Part shown: positions 28,040-37,354 of the stretch, piece by piece
How positions within the stretch are numbered: position 1 is the stretch's first letter
Layout of the letters: each line of letters begins with the position of its first letter
Assembly (NCBI GenBank): GCA_033851915.1
Contig: JAWSVM010000007.1
Span: forward strand, 264,084-328,083
DNA length: 64,000 nt
Source of the DNA: UBA1672 sp033851915
Lineage (GTDB): Bacteria; Pseudomonadota; Alphaproteobacteria; Micavibrionales; Micavibrionaceae
Direction of reading: 5' to 3'
Made by a program: the position numbers and the translations under genes
The notes under the pieces: model-generated
The model's input: the letters and a program-made list of their open reading frames with translations, nothing else
The model's database searches: none
What the model was told of the DNA's origin: nothing

Positions 28040-29071
28040 TTATATCCCCAGAGGGTTATCAGGATCGATACCATCCATGAATTGTTTTTTGCGATCAGTA
28101 TTGGTGATTTGATAGACAAGGCCAATCCAACTGGCGAGGATGCTGCGGGCGCTGTCTGTCCATGTGTTTTCCAGCATATGGCATAGTTCTTTTTTGCTCA
28201 TCGTATCAATGTTGTTGAGCTTTAGTTTTTCAATCGCTTCTGCGCTGAAATAATTTGCGGGTATTGGCGGAGGGGTATCGCGCTCTCCTGATTGGTGGAG
28301 CATCACTTCTCGTTGATATTCTTTGAGAAGGCTGATTGCATCATATTCAGGATGTCCCTGCATACATACAAGACGAAAACCATCAGGGCTGACCGCGATA
28401 TGTGTGCCTGCTTCTTTGGAGGCGATGAGTGTATCCATGCCCGCTGCGTCGAATTGCGCGGGGGTAATTGTGTTATGTCTGGAATGAGGAACATCGAACA
28501 CGGTGTTCATATTGCGCACGAGGGGATGTTGCCTGTTCATAACCTTATGTTTGTACACGCCCCATAGTTTTCCATCGGGCAGGGCGGATCGTTTCTGGTT
28601 ATAGCGTGACTGCATAACCGCGTGTGTTGCCAAGCATGAACACAGCGTTGAGGCGACGTTATTATGTGCCCATGCCATAATGTCGTTCAAAGGTTCCCAG
28701 AATGGTTCGGCTTCTAAATCTTCACCTGAAACATTCGCGCCTGTCACGATTAATGCGTCCAGCCCATTTTCTTTGAGTTGTTCAAAGGTCTCATAATATT
28801 GATTGATATAGTCTTGTGTATCTGCGCTGCGTTCTAATTCAGGAAGGGTGAAAGGGTGGATATAGAGCTGCGCGATTTGGTTACTTTCCCCAACGAGGCG
28901 AAAAAATTGACGTTCGGTTGCTGCCAATGCGGCATCGGGCATCATGTTTAATAACCCTATATGCATCTCTCTGATATCTTGTTGCTGCGCGCGTTTAGGC
29001 GGCAGAATTGTGCGCCCTTCTTCTGCTAGGCGTTTAAACGTTGGTAAATCTTTATAGGCAACAAGAGGCAT
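28040..29071 (-). CDS. metA: Homoserine O-acyltransferase (MetA type)
   Basis: 343 residues. The nucleophile cysteine is in TLCSCLATHA (probably Cys146, matching the Cys-Trp-Ala position of the family), and the GHPEYD segment supplies the His and Glu. It acylates homoserine for methionine synthesis; whether succinyl- or acetyl-CoA is used cannot be told safely. It diverges from chorismate mutase. I looked for a SAM-II riboswitch in the 76-base leader and saw none. Confidence 0.94.
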   Translation of the reverse strand: MPLVAYKDLPTFKRLAEEGRTILPPKRAQQQDIREMHIGLLNMMPDAALAATERQFFRLVGESNQIAQLYIHPFTLPELERSADTQDYINQYYETFEQLKENGLDALIVTGANVSGEDLEAEPFWEPLNDIMAWAHNNVASTLCSCLATHAVMQSRYNQKRSALPDGKLWGVYKHKVMNRQHPLVRNMNTVFDVPHSRHNTITPAQFDAAGMDTLIASKEAGTHIAVSPDGFRLVCMQGHPEYDAISLLKEYQREVMLHQSGERDTPPPIPANYFSAEAIEKLKLNNIDTMSKKELCHMLENTWTDSARSILASWIGLVYQITNTDRKKQFMDGIDPDNPLGI

Positions 29072-29147
29072 TGATGTGTAAGGTCCATTGATTTATATAG
29101 GTGCAGTATGCAATAACTCTTGTGTAAAGTGAGATAAAAAGAGCCCG

Positions 29148-29990
29148 ATGTCAAAAACATTAAGCGAGATACGCGTTGAAATAGATTCTATCGATAATCA
29201 GGTACATGATTTATTGATGCAACGTGCCGACCTTGTATCTTCTGTTGCTTTGGCAAAGAAGAAGGAGGGTTTGCAAATTGTTCACCCTGCGCGTGAGGCA
29301 AAATTGATGCGTCGCTTGCTGTCTCGCCATAAGCCGCCCTTGCCGCGTGCCACTGTGGTGCGTATATGGAGAGAGCTTATCGGCTCGGTTTCGTTGTTAC
29401 AAACAGGTTTAAGTGTTGTTGTTTCCTCTGATGCTGAAGAAGGTAGCACCTACTGGGATATGGCAAAAAATTATTTCGGTAGTGCTATTCCGATGAAAAC
29501 AATATCGGGTGATGTGAATACGATTGTTGAGGTTAGGGATGGTGATGCGTATTTTGCTGTTCTTCCATGGCCGGAGTTGGTTGATGATTCTCCGTGGTGG
29601 GCGCCTTTTCTGGATCAGAATAATGAAGAAAAACTCTCTATTATCTGTGCGTTGCCTTATGGGCATGTCAAAATAGATAATGACGTGGGGCGTCATAAGC
29701 GCGCGGTTGTTGTATCGAAGATTGATTTTATGTCTTCTGATGATGATGTTAGCTTTATTGGGGTAAAACTGGGTGTCGAGGCAAGTCGTGCCCGTATTAA
29801 AGATGCTGCAAAGGCCGCTGGCTTTTCGCTGATTAACTTGTTTAGCGGGTCTGATTCCTATTTGTTAGAGGTTGAGGGGTTCCATGATCAAGCCTCTGAA
29901 ATCATACCCAAGTTGCAAGATGCTCTGGGCGATGAATGTTTGTATTGTAAAGCCGTCGGTGGCTATCCGGTAATTCCGGATATCACCTGA
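29148..29990 (+). CDS. Chorismate mutase (AroQ type) with C-terminal extension
   Basis: 280 residues. The first ~95 residues form the AroQ helical mutase domain (IRVEIDSIDNQVHDLLMQRADLVSSVALAKK, HPAREAKLMRRLL, RIWRELIGSV). The remainder resembles the degenerate prephenate-dehydratase/ACT-like part seen in alphaproteobacterial proteins of this length, but lacks an obvious dehydratase signature. It converts chorismate to prephenate, directly feeding TyrA encoded 45 bases downstream. The C-terminal part may bind an amino acid, which is inference. Confidence 0.88.
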   Translation: MSKTLSEIRVEIDSIDNQVHDLLMQRADLVSSVALAKKKEGLQIVHPAREAKLMRRLLSRHKPPLPRATVVRIWRELIGSVSLLQTGLSVVVSSDAEEGSTYWDMAKNYFGSAIPMKTISGDVNTIVEVRDGDAYFAVLPWPELVDDSPWWAPFLDQNNEEKLSIICALPYGHVKIDNDVGRHKRAVVVSKIDFMSSDDDVSFIGVKLGVEASRARIKDAAKAAGFSLINLFSGSDSYLLEVEGFHDQASEIIPKLQDALGDECLYCKAVGGYPVIPDIT

Positions 29991-30035
29991 AACGCAAGAA
30001 ACATACATTATAGCCCCTAATTGAAAGAATTTACG

Positions 30036-30908
30036 ATGATCGAGAAAATTACAATTATCGGCATGGGATTGATTGGTTCATCCATTGCCAGAAATGTAAA
30101 ACAACATAAACTTGCAGGCACTTTAATTGCCGCTGACCGTGATACGGCTGTGTGCGAAAAAGTCGCCGAGCTGGGCATTGCGGACATTGTCACAGATGAT
30201 TTAGCGCGCAGCGTCGAAGAGGCGGACATGGTTATTCTGTGCGTGCCTGTTGGGGCGATGCGCACTGTGGTGGAGCTTATTGCGCCGCATTTAAAGGATG
30301 GCGCGATATTGACGGATACGGGTTCGGTGAAGGAGTCTGTAATTAAGGCGATTAAGCCGTTTTGTCGTTCCGATATAGAAATTGTGCCTGCGCATCCTAT
30401 TGCAGGAACTGAATTTTCAGGCCCTGAGGCTGGCTTTGCAGAGCTGTTTGACGGGCGTTGGTGTATTTTAACGCCTCTGCCTGAAACCAGCATCAGAGCA
30501 GTAGAGAAGGTAACTCAATTATGGGAGGGCTGCGGCTCTATCGTAGAGATTATGGATGCCAAACATCATGATCTTGTTTTGGGGGTCACATCGCATTTAC
30601 CGCATTTGATTGCTTACACAATTGTTGGAACAGCCAATGATTTGGAAGATGATATAAAATCTGAAGTGATTAAATATTCCGCCAGTGGGTTTCGGGATTT
30701 TACCCGTATTGCAGCCTCTGATCCAACTATGTGGCGCGATGTTTTCTTGCATAATAAGGAAGCCGTGCTGGAGATTTTGCAGCGTTTTACCGAGGATTTA
30801 ACCGCATTGCAACGCGCAATCCGCAAAGAGGACGGGGATTATCTTTATCAAAGGTTTAACGACACCCGTGCCATCCGTAAAGAGATCATAGATCAGGGAC
30901 AGGATTAA
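30036..30908 (+). CDS. tyrA: Prephenate/arogenate dehydrogenase TyrA
   Basis: About 290 residues from the ATG at 30036 (MIEKITIIGMG); a TTG at 30021 in frame is less likely. The NAD(P)-binding GMGLIGSSIA, the DTGSVKESV segment, HPIAGTEFSGPEAG and HHDLVLGVTSHLPHLIAYT are characteristic. It oxidatively decarboxylates prephenate (or arogenate) in tyrosine synthesis and pairs with the upstream chorismate mutase. Confidence 0.95.
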   Translation: MIEKITIIGMGLIGSSIARNVKQHKLAGTLIAADRDTAVCEKVAELGIADIVTDDLARSVEEADMVILCVPVGAMRTVVELIAPHLKDGAILTDTGSVKESVIKAIKPFCRSDIEIVPAHPIAGTEFSGPEAGFAELFDGRWCILTPLPETSIRAVEKVTQLWEGCGSIVEIMDAKHHDLVLGVTSHLPHLIAYTIVGTANDLEDDIKSEVIKYSASGFRDFTRIAASDPTMWRDVFLHNKEAVLEILQRFTEDLTALQRAIRKEDGDYLYQRFNDTRAIRKEIIDQGQD

Positions 30909-31017
30909 TTATGCCATCCCTAAAATTTATTGTGTTATCTCTCTAATTTTCATTGCTATGATGAAGCTTTACACACTATACATGCTATATATAATGTTGT
31001 TAATCTGAGGTATTATC

Positions 31018-31719
31018 ATGGCTCTGACGTTACTTGATTTTTTGGTGCTTTCTTGGTTTTTATTTCTTTGGATCGGTTATTCCTTTTATTTAAGGTATAG
31101 AGAAAAGCAGGGAGGCACTCTCGCCGCAGAGCTTGCTCGCTATCGGGAGCAATGGGCGCAAAATGTCGTTAGAGCGAAGACAACTCGTGTGCATGATGCT
31201 GCGATTTTAAAGAGCCTTAGCAGCATGGCTAATTTTCTTGCAACAACATGCATATTCATTCTTGCAGGGTTGATTGCGTTGGCTGCAAAGGTCTCGGTGA
31301 TTGATACTGTGCTTAATCATTATTCCATTGTTTACCCAACGACAGTTGATGGGGTAATGATTAAAATTATATTTTTGAGTTTAATTTTTATGGCAGCATT
31401 TTTTCGTCTTACTTGGGCAATGAGGCAGTTTTCTATTTGTGCCATTATGTTGGGCGCAGCACCTTATGCGCAAACGGATGAATTGGATAAAGATGAAGAA
31501 ATATTTGCGCAGCAAATGGCCAGAGTAAATGATCTGGCAGGGCATGATTTTAATTTTGGGTTACGTTCCTTCTATTTTGCTTTTGCGGTGCTTTTCTGGT
31601 TTGTGCATCCGATTGCTTTTTTAATGGCAAGTAGTTTTATAACAGTAGCAGTCTATCGTCAGGACTTTAAATCGAATGTGTCGGAATATCTTAGGGTTGG
31701 GCGTATTTGGAAAAAATAA
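31018..31719 (+). CDS. DUF599-family membrane protein
   Basis: 233 residues with about four membrane segments (near 10-25, 75-95, 115-135 and 185-215). FLVLSWFLFLWIGYSF, RYREQWAQNVV and SLSSMANFLATTCIFILAGL match the DUF599 family. It is an inner-membrane protein of unknown function. It is monocistronic and convergent with the PlsC-DUF2125 gene. Confidence 0.85.
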   Translation: MALTLLDFLVLSWFLFLWIGYSFYLRYREKQGGTLAAELARYREQWAQNVVRAKTTRVHDAAILKSLSSMANFLATTCIFILAGLIALAAKVSVIDTVLNHYSIVYPTTVDGVMIKIIFLSLIFMAAFFRLTWAMRQFSICAIMLGAAPYAQTDELDKDEEIFAQQMARVNDLAGHDFNFGLRSFYFAFAVLFWFVHPIAFLMASSFITVAVYRQDFKSNVSEYLRVGRIWKK

Positions 31720-31767
31720 TATAGGGCGTAAATTCCTCCATTTTTGACAGAGGGTATTATCTAAACC

Positions 31768-33210
31768 CTACTGCTTTTTAATCGGGGGGAGTTCCGCTAT
31801 TTTTATCGGGCCGAGATAGATTTTGTGTTTATCACTGGTGAGTGTTGTGCGCACCATGCCGTCTTTTTCCATAGCCTTCAGTGCCATGGCTGTGAACATG
31901 GCGGCTTTGGCTTTTACGATTTTTCTTTGGGTTAGTTCTGTGAGGAACGATTCAAAGTTTTCAAGCCCTAAATCAAGATTGATTATGGGATAGGGGGAGG
32001 CGTTGAAATCAACTTGTCCCGATACATGGCCTTGCGTTTGCTTTGCAATCAGGGTGGCGTGTTTGATGGTTAGTACATCATTTTTAAAGATAATTTGCGC
32101 GTCTAGAGAATCAAAGGTGAGAGGCTGTGACCAACGCGATTGAGCGATGCTGAACGCGCCTGTTTGAATATCAATGGGCAAGCCCATCATTGGCCAGCTT
32201 TGTGCGTGGATAAAGCTGATTGTGATTTCTTCATGCGCGGTGGTTTTAAGTGTCTGCGCAGGTAGGGATAGATGCATTTTCCCGGGGAAGCCTGTAATTT
32301 TTGGCGGAGTGACTTGGAATTCGGTGATGGAAGGGGCTTTTGCAATATCGTTTAGAACATCTGTTATGGCTTTCTTGGTAAAGTGCGCCGCACCAAACCA
32401 AACAACTGTATAGGCAATGCAAAGTAATAGAATGAAAGCAGTTAGTACTTTTGTTGTCTTAGGCTTGTTTGGAATGCTTTTTATTCCTTCTTCCATGAGG
32501 TGGCTTGCTTTCTCTTCAACGTTCATTTCGATTTTCTTTAGGGTCTCCGATGCATTGTCGGATGGCATTATCGGCGGCATAAATTCGAAGATGACGCGCC
32601 CCGGCTTTTTACACCATTTTTGTCGAGGATAAAATACACCTGTATTCAGTGCCATAGGGATTATCGGTAAAGCCGTTGCATCTTGCATGCGGACAATACC
32701 AATTTTATAGGGCTTTTCTTTTGCTGATATGTGCGTGGCAACGCGAGTTCCTTGAGGGAAAATAACAATTGGGCGGCCTTGTGCCGCAACGTGTTTTGCA
32801 CCGTCTTGAATAGACTTAATCGCAATTTTTGGGCTGGATCGATCTATCGCAATAACATCACTTTTGGCCAAATATTTCCCCCATAGCGGGATTTTGAGAA
32901 GTTCTTTTTTCAAAACGACGGCAGGGTCATTAAATAATAAATGCAGTTTTAGCGTTTCATAAGCGGACTGATGCTTTGCCGCAACGATGTAAGCGCCACT
33001 GCTTGGCAGGTGTTCTTGCCCTCTGATCTCATATGTCAGGCCGAGGATATATTTCTCCAGAAAGGCTGTGCTGCGGCAGAACCCTATAACGACGCCTAAA
33101 AATACATTACGGGGTAAAAACAAGGTTGGTAGTAAGACGACGCAGCTGATCGCGGTCAGGATATAAAAACAAATATTAAAGATGGTTGAGCGTATAAAAT
33201 AGGGCTGCAT
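31768..33210 (-). CDS. 1-acylglycerol-3-phosphate acyltransferase fused to DUF2125
   Basis: 480 residues. Residues 1-245 are a PlsC-type acyltransferase: motif I is HQSAYE at 80-85 (Glu where the family usually has Asp), and motif III is FPQGTR at 151-156 (Gln for the usual Glu). A membrane segment at about 256-275 leads into a C-terminal DUF2125 domain with WPMMGLPIDIQTG, SRWSQPLTFDSLDAQI and GHVSGQVDFNASPYPI. Separate plsC and DUF2125 genes in this order are what I expect in relatives; here they form one frame. PlsC makes phosphatidic acid; DUF2125 has no known function. It is downstream of ftsE, ftsX and the YdcF-like gene. Confidence 0.88.
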   Translation of the reverse strand: MQPYFIRSTIFNICFYILTAISCVVLLPTLFLPRNVFLGVVIGFCRSTAFLEKYILGLTYEIRGQEHLPSSGAYIVAAKHQSAYETLKLHLLFNDPAVVLKKELLKIPLWGKYLAKSDVIAIDRSSPKIAIKSIQDGAKHVAAQGRPIVIFPQGTRVATHISAKEKPYKIGIVRMQDATALPIIPMALNTGVFYPRQKWCKKPGRVIFEFMPPIMPSDNASETLKKIEMNVEEKASHLMEEGIKSIPNKPKTTKVLTAFILLLCIAYTVVWFGAAHFTKKAITDVLNDIAKAPSITEFQVTPPKITGFPGKMHLSLPAQTLKTTAHEEITISFIHAQSWPMMGLPIDIQTGAFSIAQSRWSQPLTFDSLDAQIIFKNDVLTIKHATLIAKQTQGHVSGQVDFNASPYPIINLDLGLENFESFLTELTQRKIVKAKAAMFTAMALKAMEKDGMVRTTLTSDKHKIYLGPIKIAELPPIKKQ

Positions 33211-33218
33211 AGTTGGGA

Positions 33219-33773
33219 TTAACCTTGGTTTGCCAGCGTTAAAATAACAACGCGGAATAGGGTTTTGTTATATTCACTAAATGTTATTTTCCAGAAGTTT
33301 ATATTCTGTAATATGTCGTGATCATCATGGACAGGGTGGGGGGTTATTTCAATATTCGGCATAGCATGCCTGAATTCCAAAAGGGCGCGATCCATATGGT
33401 AAGCTGAGGTTACAAGACGAATTGTTTTAACGTTTTGTGCTTCAATCCACTCTTTTGTTTCATAGGCATTTTCCAGCGTTGTTGTGGCCTTGTGCCCCAA
33501 CGTAATGCAGCAATCAGAGATCTTTGTTATGTCTTCCTTTTTGACGGCTTCATGCACGCCTGTAATGAATAGGTTTTTCGAAAGGCCGTCAGAAAACAAA
33601 GATAGGCCGCTTTTAATACGGTTATGCCCACCGGTTAAAACGATGATTGCATCAGTTTTTGTTGTGGAGGGCGTGATGGGTTTTGATGTGACATTGACGA
33701 CAAACAGGCCGTAACCGCCAATCCATAGGATCAGCATTATAAACACAAAGAATCGTAATATTTTTTTCAACAT
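33219..33773 (-). CDS. YdcF/SanA-type (DUF218) membrane protein
   Basis: 184 residues. An N-terminal membrane segment (about 5-27) precedes the DUF218 domain with DAIIVLTGGHNRIKSGL, NLFITGVH and VTSAYHMDRALLEFR. Members such as SanA and ElyC affect envelope integrity; the enzymatic role is not established. Its stop lies 8 bases before the PlsC fusion gene, and its ATG lies 12 bases after the ftsX stop. Confidence 0.9.
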   Translation of the reverse strand: MLKKILRFFVFIMLILWIGGYGLFVVNVTSKPITPSTTKTDAIIVLTGGHNRIKSGLSLFSDGLSKNLFITGVHEAVKKEDITKISDCCITLGHKATTTLENAYETKEWIEAQNVKTIRLVTSAYHMDRALLEFRHAMPNIEITPHPVHDDHDILQNINFWKITFSEYNKTLFRVVILTLANQG

Positions 33774-33785
33774 GATAGATATCTT

Positions 33786-34781
33786 TTACGGTATTTCTGA
33801 CAGGTTACGCAAGACTGTAAATCGTGAGGTGATGGTGGCGATGGTGGATGCAATTATCGGGATCAAGCATAAGAGCACGATACCTGCGCTGCTGATTTTT
33901 ATTGTGGGGATCAGGGTTGTGTCGGAATGTGATGATAAGAAGATGATAATTGCGGTTGTAACCAAGCCGAATACTGCGCCGATCAAACCGCCCTTTAGGG
34001 ATAGAATCATGGCGTGGCGCTGGAATTGGCGTGCGATATAGTGATCGGTCGCGCCCATGGCGTGGAGTAATAGAACTTCCTTTTGATGGATGGCAAGGCG
34101 TGTGCGAATACCTGCTGTGATTGCGATGATTGTTACGCCAGCAATGATTAAGGTGATGAATAAAGACAGGTTTTTCAGCGTTCTTGTGAAGTTTATCAGA
34201 TCGGCAAGCCATTCATGGTGTGTTTCAAGGCGTGCATATTTTGAAAGTTTCAACATATCACTTTTGAGTGTATTGAGGCTTTTCTTATTTGTATTACGCA
34301 GCTCAATGGCGATTAACCCGGGTAGAGGGATATCGTTCAGCGTTAGGCTGTCTCCAATCCAAGGTGAGATAAGTTCTTGTATCTCTGCGCTGCTTAGAAC
34401 GGCTAAGGATTTTATCATTGGATTATTTTTTAAGCCCTTGGCAAGCTTTTTGGTTTCTTTGCGTACGGTTTTATTCGATAGCAAATGTCCGTCTTTCGTT
34501 TCAACTGCAATTTCGATTGTAACTTTATTTTCCAACCCTGATGACCACCGCGCGGCCATATCATTCAGGGCGAATGTACCGCTGCATGCCAGAATGCTGA
34601 GGAAGCTCATTAAAGCGATGAGGAGTACTAAAAATCTAGAATCCTCACTTTGCGCTAAAGGCAGGTCGTAATCACGAAAACCCAAATTTTCGAGCATACG
34701 CATAATCAAAGGGTTTTTTGCCAGTGCATTGCCCAGCGTTTTTATTTTTGGTTGTAACTGTTTTTTGATTTTAGAAAACAT
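33786..34781 (-). CDS. ftsX: Cell division protein FtsX
   Basis: 331 residues. One membrane segment near 50-70, a periplasmic domain, then three segments in the last 120 residues give the FtsX topology, with LLHAMGATDHYIARQFQRHA before the third. FtsEX controls peptidoglycan hydrolases at the septum. It overlaps the end of ftsE by 11 bases. Confidence 0.93.
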   Translation of the reverse strand: MFSKIKKQLQPKIKTLGNALAKNPLIMRMLENLGFRDYDLPLAQSEDSRFLVLLIALMSFLSILACSGTFALNDMAARWSSGLENKVTIEIAVETKDGHLLSNKTVRKETKKLAKGLKNNPMIKSLAVLSSAEIQELISPWIGDSLTLNDIPLPGLIAIELRNTNKKSLNTLKSDMLKLSKYARLETHHEWLADLINFTRTLKNLSLFITLIIAGVTIIAITAGIRTRLAIHQKEVLLLHAMGATDHYIARQFQRHAMILSLKGGLIGAVFGLVTTAIIIFLSSHSDTTLIPTIKISSAGIVLLCLIPIIASTIATITSRFTVLRNLSEIP

Positions 34782-35475
34782 TGCGAATCTTCTGTGCTAT
34801 GGGGCCGTTGGCGGATTGTGACGTGTGTAGGTTTCCGTTGCCGAGAATAAGGCGAGGGTGCCCGAATTGTTCTATGATATTGGCATTATGCGTTGCGATG
34901 ACAATGGTTGTGCCCATGCGGTTTAGCTGCTCGAACAGCCCCATAAGGCGAAAGCCGATTTCATCATCCAGATTTCCTGTTGGCTCATCTGCAAGTAAAA
35001 GCTTTGGCCTGCCAATAACCGCGCGGGCGATGGCAACGCGTTGTTGTTGTCCACCTGATAGGGTCGGCGGAAGGTTATCTTTATGCTTTTCCAACCCAAC
35101 CCAATCGAGAAGTTCGCTGACATAATTTTTTATGTTTTCATCGCTTTCGCCCATAATGCGCAAAGGAAGGGCCACATTATCAAAAATTGAAAGATGTTTC
35201 AGTAGGCGGAAATCCTGGAAAACTACGCCGATGCGCTGGCGTAACTCGAATAAATCTTCACGTTTCAGAGTAGATATTTTCTTGCCGAACATGGTCATTT
35301 GTCCCTCTGTTGGCATATTGCCCAGAGACATTAAATTCATGAGTGACGTTTTTCCTGATCCACTGGGGCCGGTTAGAAAGTGGTATGATCCTGACTCAAG
35401 GGTAAAGTTGATGCCATGGAGAATCTCTTCTCCACTTTCTTTATATTTAAACCCTATATTTTCGAATTTTATCAT
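34771..35475 (-). CDS. ftsE: Cell division ATP-binding protein FtsE
   Basis: 234 residues. Walker A GPSGSGKTS, the ABC signature LSGGQQQRVAIARA, Walker B LLLADEPTGNLD and the H-loop ATHN are all present. It is the cytoplasmic ATPase of FtsEX. The order ftsE-ftsX-ydcF-plsC matches the common alphaproteobacterial arrangement. Confidence 0.96.
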   Translation of the reverse strand: MIKFENIGFKYKESGEEILHGINFTLESGSYHFLTGPSGSGKTSLMNLMSLGNMPTEGQMTMFGKKISTLKREDLFELRQRIGVVFQDFRLLKHLSIFDNVALPLRIMGESDENIKNYVSELLDWVGLEKHKDNLPPTLSGGQQQRVAIARAVIGRPKLLLADEPTGNLDDEIGFRLMGLFEQLNRMGTTIVIATHNANIIEQFGHPRLILGNGNLHTSQSANGPIAQKIRNVF

Positions 35476-35490
35476 ATCAGTATTTTAATC

Positions 35491-36240
35491 TCAGTGTTTG
35501 ATTGCTCGGGGGTTTTGCTTATCTAGCATATATTGCGTTGCTTGCGCTTTTTTATAAGGGTTGGTAATGGCATTTGCTGCAGTATAGGCATCTTGAAATA
35601 AATCATGGTCTGAAAGGATTCTGGAAACGATATTATAGGCTTTGTTTCGAAATGATAGACTTTCGATTTTTTTGATACTGATTTGTGCGGATTTAAAATC
35701 ACCTTTCTCAGCTTGTATTTCGGCGGTCTCTCCAAAAGCTTTATGGCGTAGAGCGTCATTTTGCATGTCTGAGGCCGTTTTCCATGCGCCTTCATTATCA
35801 CCGGCAAAGGCCTGTGCCATCGCGATATAGGTTAGGGCAATGGCGTAAGAGGCGGGGTGAGAAATTTTTTCAGCTTCTGCGCGCAAGGTTGAGAACATTA
35901 TATTCAGATCTTTTTGATTATAGCCTTGCGGCGCTAATGCCATGCCGATACCGCGTATAGTCATGGCTTTGGTGTCTGGGGTTTGTATTTTCCTGATAAT
36001 ATCAACGGCAAGATCGAACTCTTTATCAGAGGCATAGGTCTTTGCAATTTCACGATAGGTTTGATCGCGCCACGCGGTGTTATTTATTAACGCCGTATCT
36101 TCTACAACTTGCTTCAGAATGCATGCTCTGTCTTTCACCGGACAAATTGTGTTTTGGTTGGTTTCTTGTGCGCTTAGGTTTGTGCTTAAAATAATAAAAA
36201 GCAAAAAAAGCGGCAAAAAGCGTGTGGTTTTGTGGTACAT
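35491..36240 (-). CDS. Exported helical-repeat protein of unknown function
   Basis: About 249 residues from the ATG at 36240, preceded by AGGAA. A signal peptide ends near LSAQET (about residue 24). The mature part has repeated 35-residue-like helical units (AWRDQTYREIAKTYASDKEFDLAVDII, ASYAIALTYIAMAQAFAGDNEGAW, HKAFGETAEIQAEKGDFKSA, NKAYNIVSRILSDHDLF) consistent with TPR-type repeats. It would be periplasmic and scaffold protein contacts. It precedes ftsE and is divergent from the zinc-ribbon gene. Confidence 0.75.
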   Translation of the reverse strand: MYHKTTRFLPLFLLFIILSTNLSAQETNQNTICPVKDRACILKQVVEDTALINNTAWRDQTYREIAKTYASDKEFDLAVDIIRKIQTPDTKAMTIRGIGMALAPQGYNQKDLNIMFSTLRAEAEKISHPASYAIALTYIAMAQAFAGDNEGAWKTASDMQNDALRHKAFGETAEIQAEKGDFKSAQISIKKIESLSFRNKAYNIVSRILSDHDLFQDAYTAANAITNPYKKAQATQYMLDKQNPRAIKH

Positions 36241-36322
36241 ATAACGTTCCTGCGTTGTTGGCTTGTTCAACCTACCTATATATGTACTAAACTCATCTAT
36301 GAAAGAGAAGAACTGGATTGCA

Positions 36323-37354
36323 ATGATTCTGACTTGTCCCAATTGTAATGGTCAATTTAATGTTGATGATACGCTTATCGGCGATAAAGGCCGTAAGGTT
36401 AAGTGTTCGTCATGTGCTGAGATATGGTTTCAAGAACCGGAGCATGTGGAACCTGAGGAAGATGAGATAGAGGAGGAGATCGCCGAAGAAGAGGAAGAAG
36501 AGGCTTATGAAGTTGATCTTGTTGATATGGATGAGCCGGAGGAGATAACAGAAAGCGAACCAGAGGAGACTCCGCCGGAAGAGCCGGAAGCCTCTCCGCC
36601 GGAAGAAGATACTTCATCTGATGAGAGTGAACATACTAAAATATCACTAAAGAATATAAAACGCGCAGTAGAAAGTCATGCAGCGAATCTTCGGGAAGAT
36701 GGACGAAGTAAGCCTCTTGGTTACGGTATTGCGGCGTCAATATTCTTTGTAATTTTTGCTTACTTGTTGTGCACTAGCACGTCTATGATGCAGGCACACC
36801 CGTCTATGCAGGCATTCTATGGGCTGTTTGGTATTCATAGGGATATTCCGGGTAAAGGGCTGGTGTTTGATCAGCTTGCTGTTAAGGATAATGGTGAGAC
36901 GATTACAGTGGATGGTCGCATTATTAATTTAGAATCTACGCCTGTGAATGTCCCTATTATTGAAGCTTCACTGATGGATGCGGCAGATATGCCGATAATA
37001 CAATGGTATATTCAACCTCCTGCAAATATTCTGGAGGGGGAGAGTAATCTGTCTTTCCATTCTGTATATTATAAAAGCGCGCATGAAGATGCCCATGGTG
37101 ATGAATCTTCTGCGCCGGAACATGAGACAGAGCATGGTGAAAATGGACATGGCGAAGAGGCTCATGCTGAAAATATACAGCATGTACAAATTCGTTTTGC
37201 ATTATTGGCTAAAACTGACGAAGCAGACGACGGAAATAGTTCAGCTCATCATCAGGACGCTCCAGATCACCAGAGCGATCACGTAGAGTCTTCAAAATCT
37301 CATCAACCCGCTTCTTCTGAATCGCATCAGGTACCTTCACACGGGAGCCATTAG
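36323..37354 (+). CDS. MJ0042-type zinc-ribbon membrane protein with His-rich tail
   Basis: 343 residues from the ATG at 36323. The N-terminal zinc ribbon has Cys5, Cys8, Cys28 and Cys31 (MILTCPNCNG ... VKCSSCAEIW). A long Glu/Asp/Pro-rich segment follows, then one membrane segment (about 137-156), then a periplasmic DUF3426-like domain (GKGLVFDQLAVKDNGETITVDGRI, WYIQPPANILEGES). A His/Glu-rich loop precedes the last strand (VQIRFALLAK), and the last ~48 residues contain eight histidines. Those 48 codons lie antisense to the 3' end of the DUF4175 gene. In-frame ATGs at 36263 and 36299 are alternative starts. Function is unknown; metal sensing is a speculative reading of the tail. Confidence 0.82.
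   Translation: MILTCPNCNGQFNVDDTLIGDKGRKVKCSSCAEIWFQEPEHVEPEEDEIEEEIAEEEEEEAYEVDLVDMDEPEEITESEPEETPPEEPEASPPEEDTSSDESEHTKISLKNIKRAVESHAANLREDGRSKPLGYGIAASIFFVIFAYLLCTSTSMMQAHPSMQAFYGLFGIHRDIPGKGLVFDQLAVKDNGETITVDGRIINLESTPVNVPIIEASLMDAADMPIIQWYIQPPANILEGESNLSFHSVYYKSAHEDAHGDESSAPEHETEHGENGHGEEAHAENIQHVQIRFALLAKTDEADDGNSSAHHQDAPDHQSDHVESSKSHQPASSESHQVPSHGSH

Noticed and set aside
29072..29147. Possible SAM-II riboswitch in front of metA
   Set aside because: The 76-base leader has none of the conserved SAM-II core that I can recognise and no obvious pseudoknot helices.
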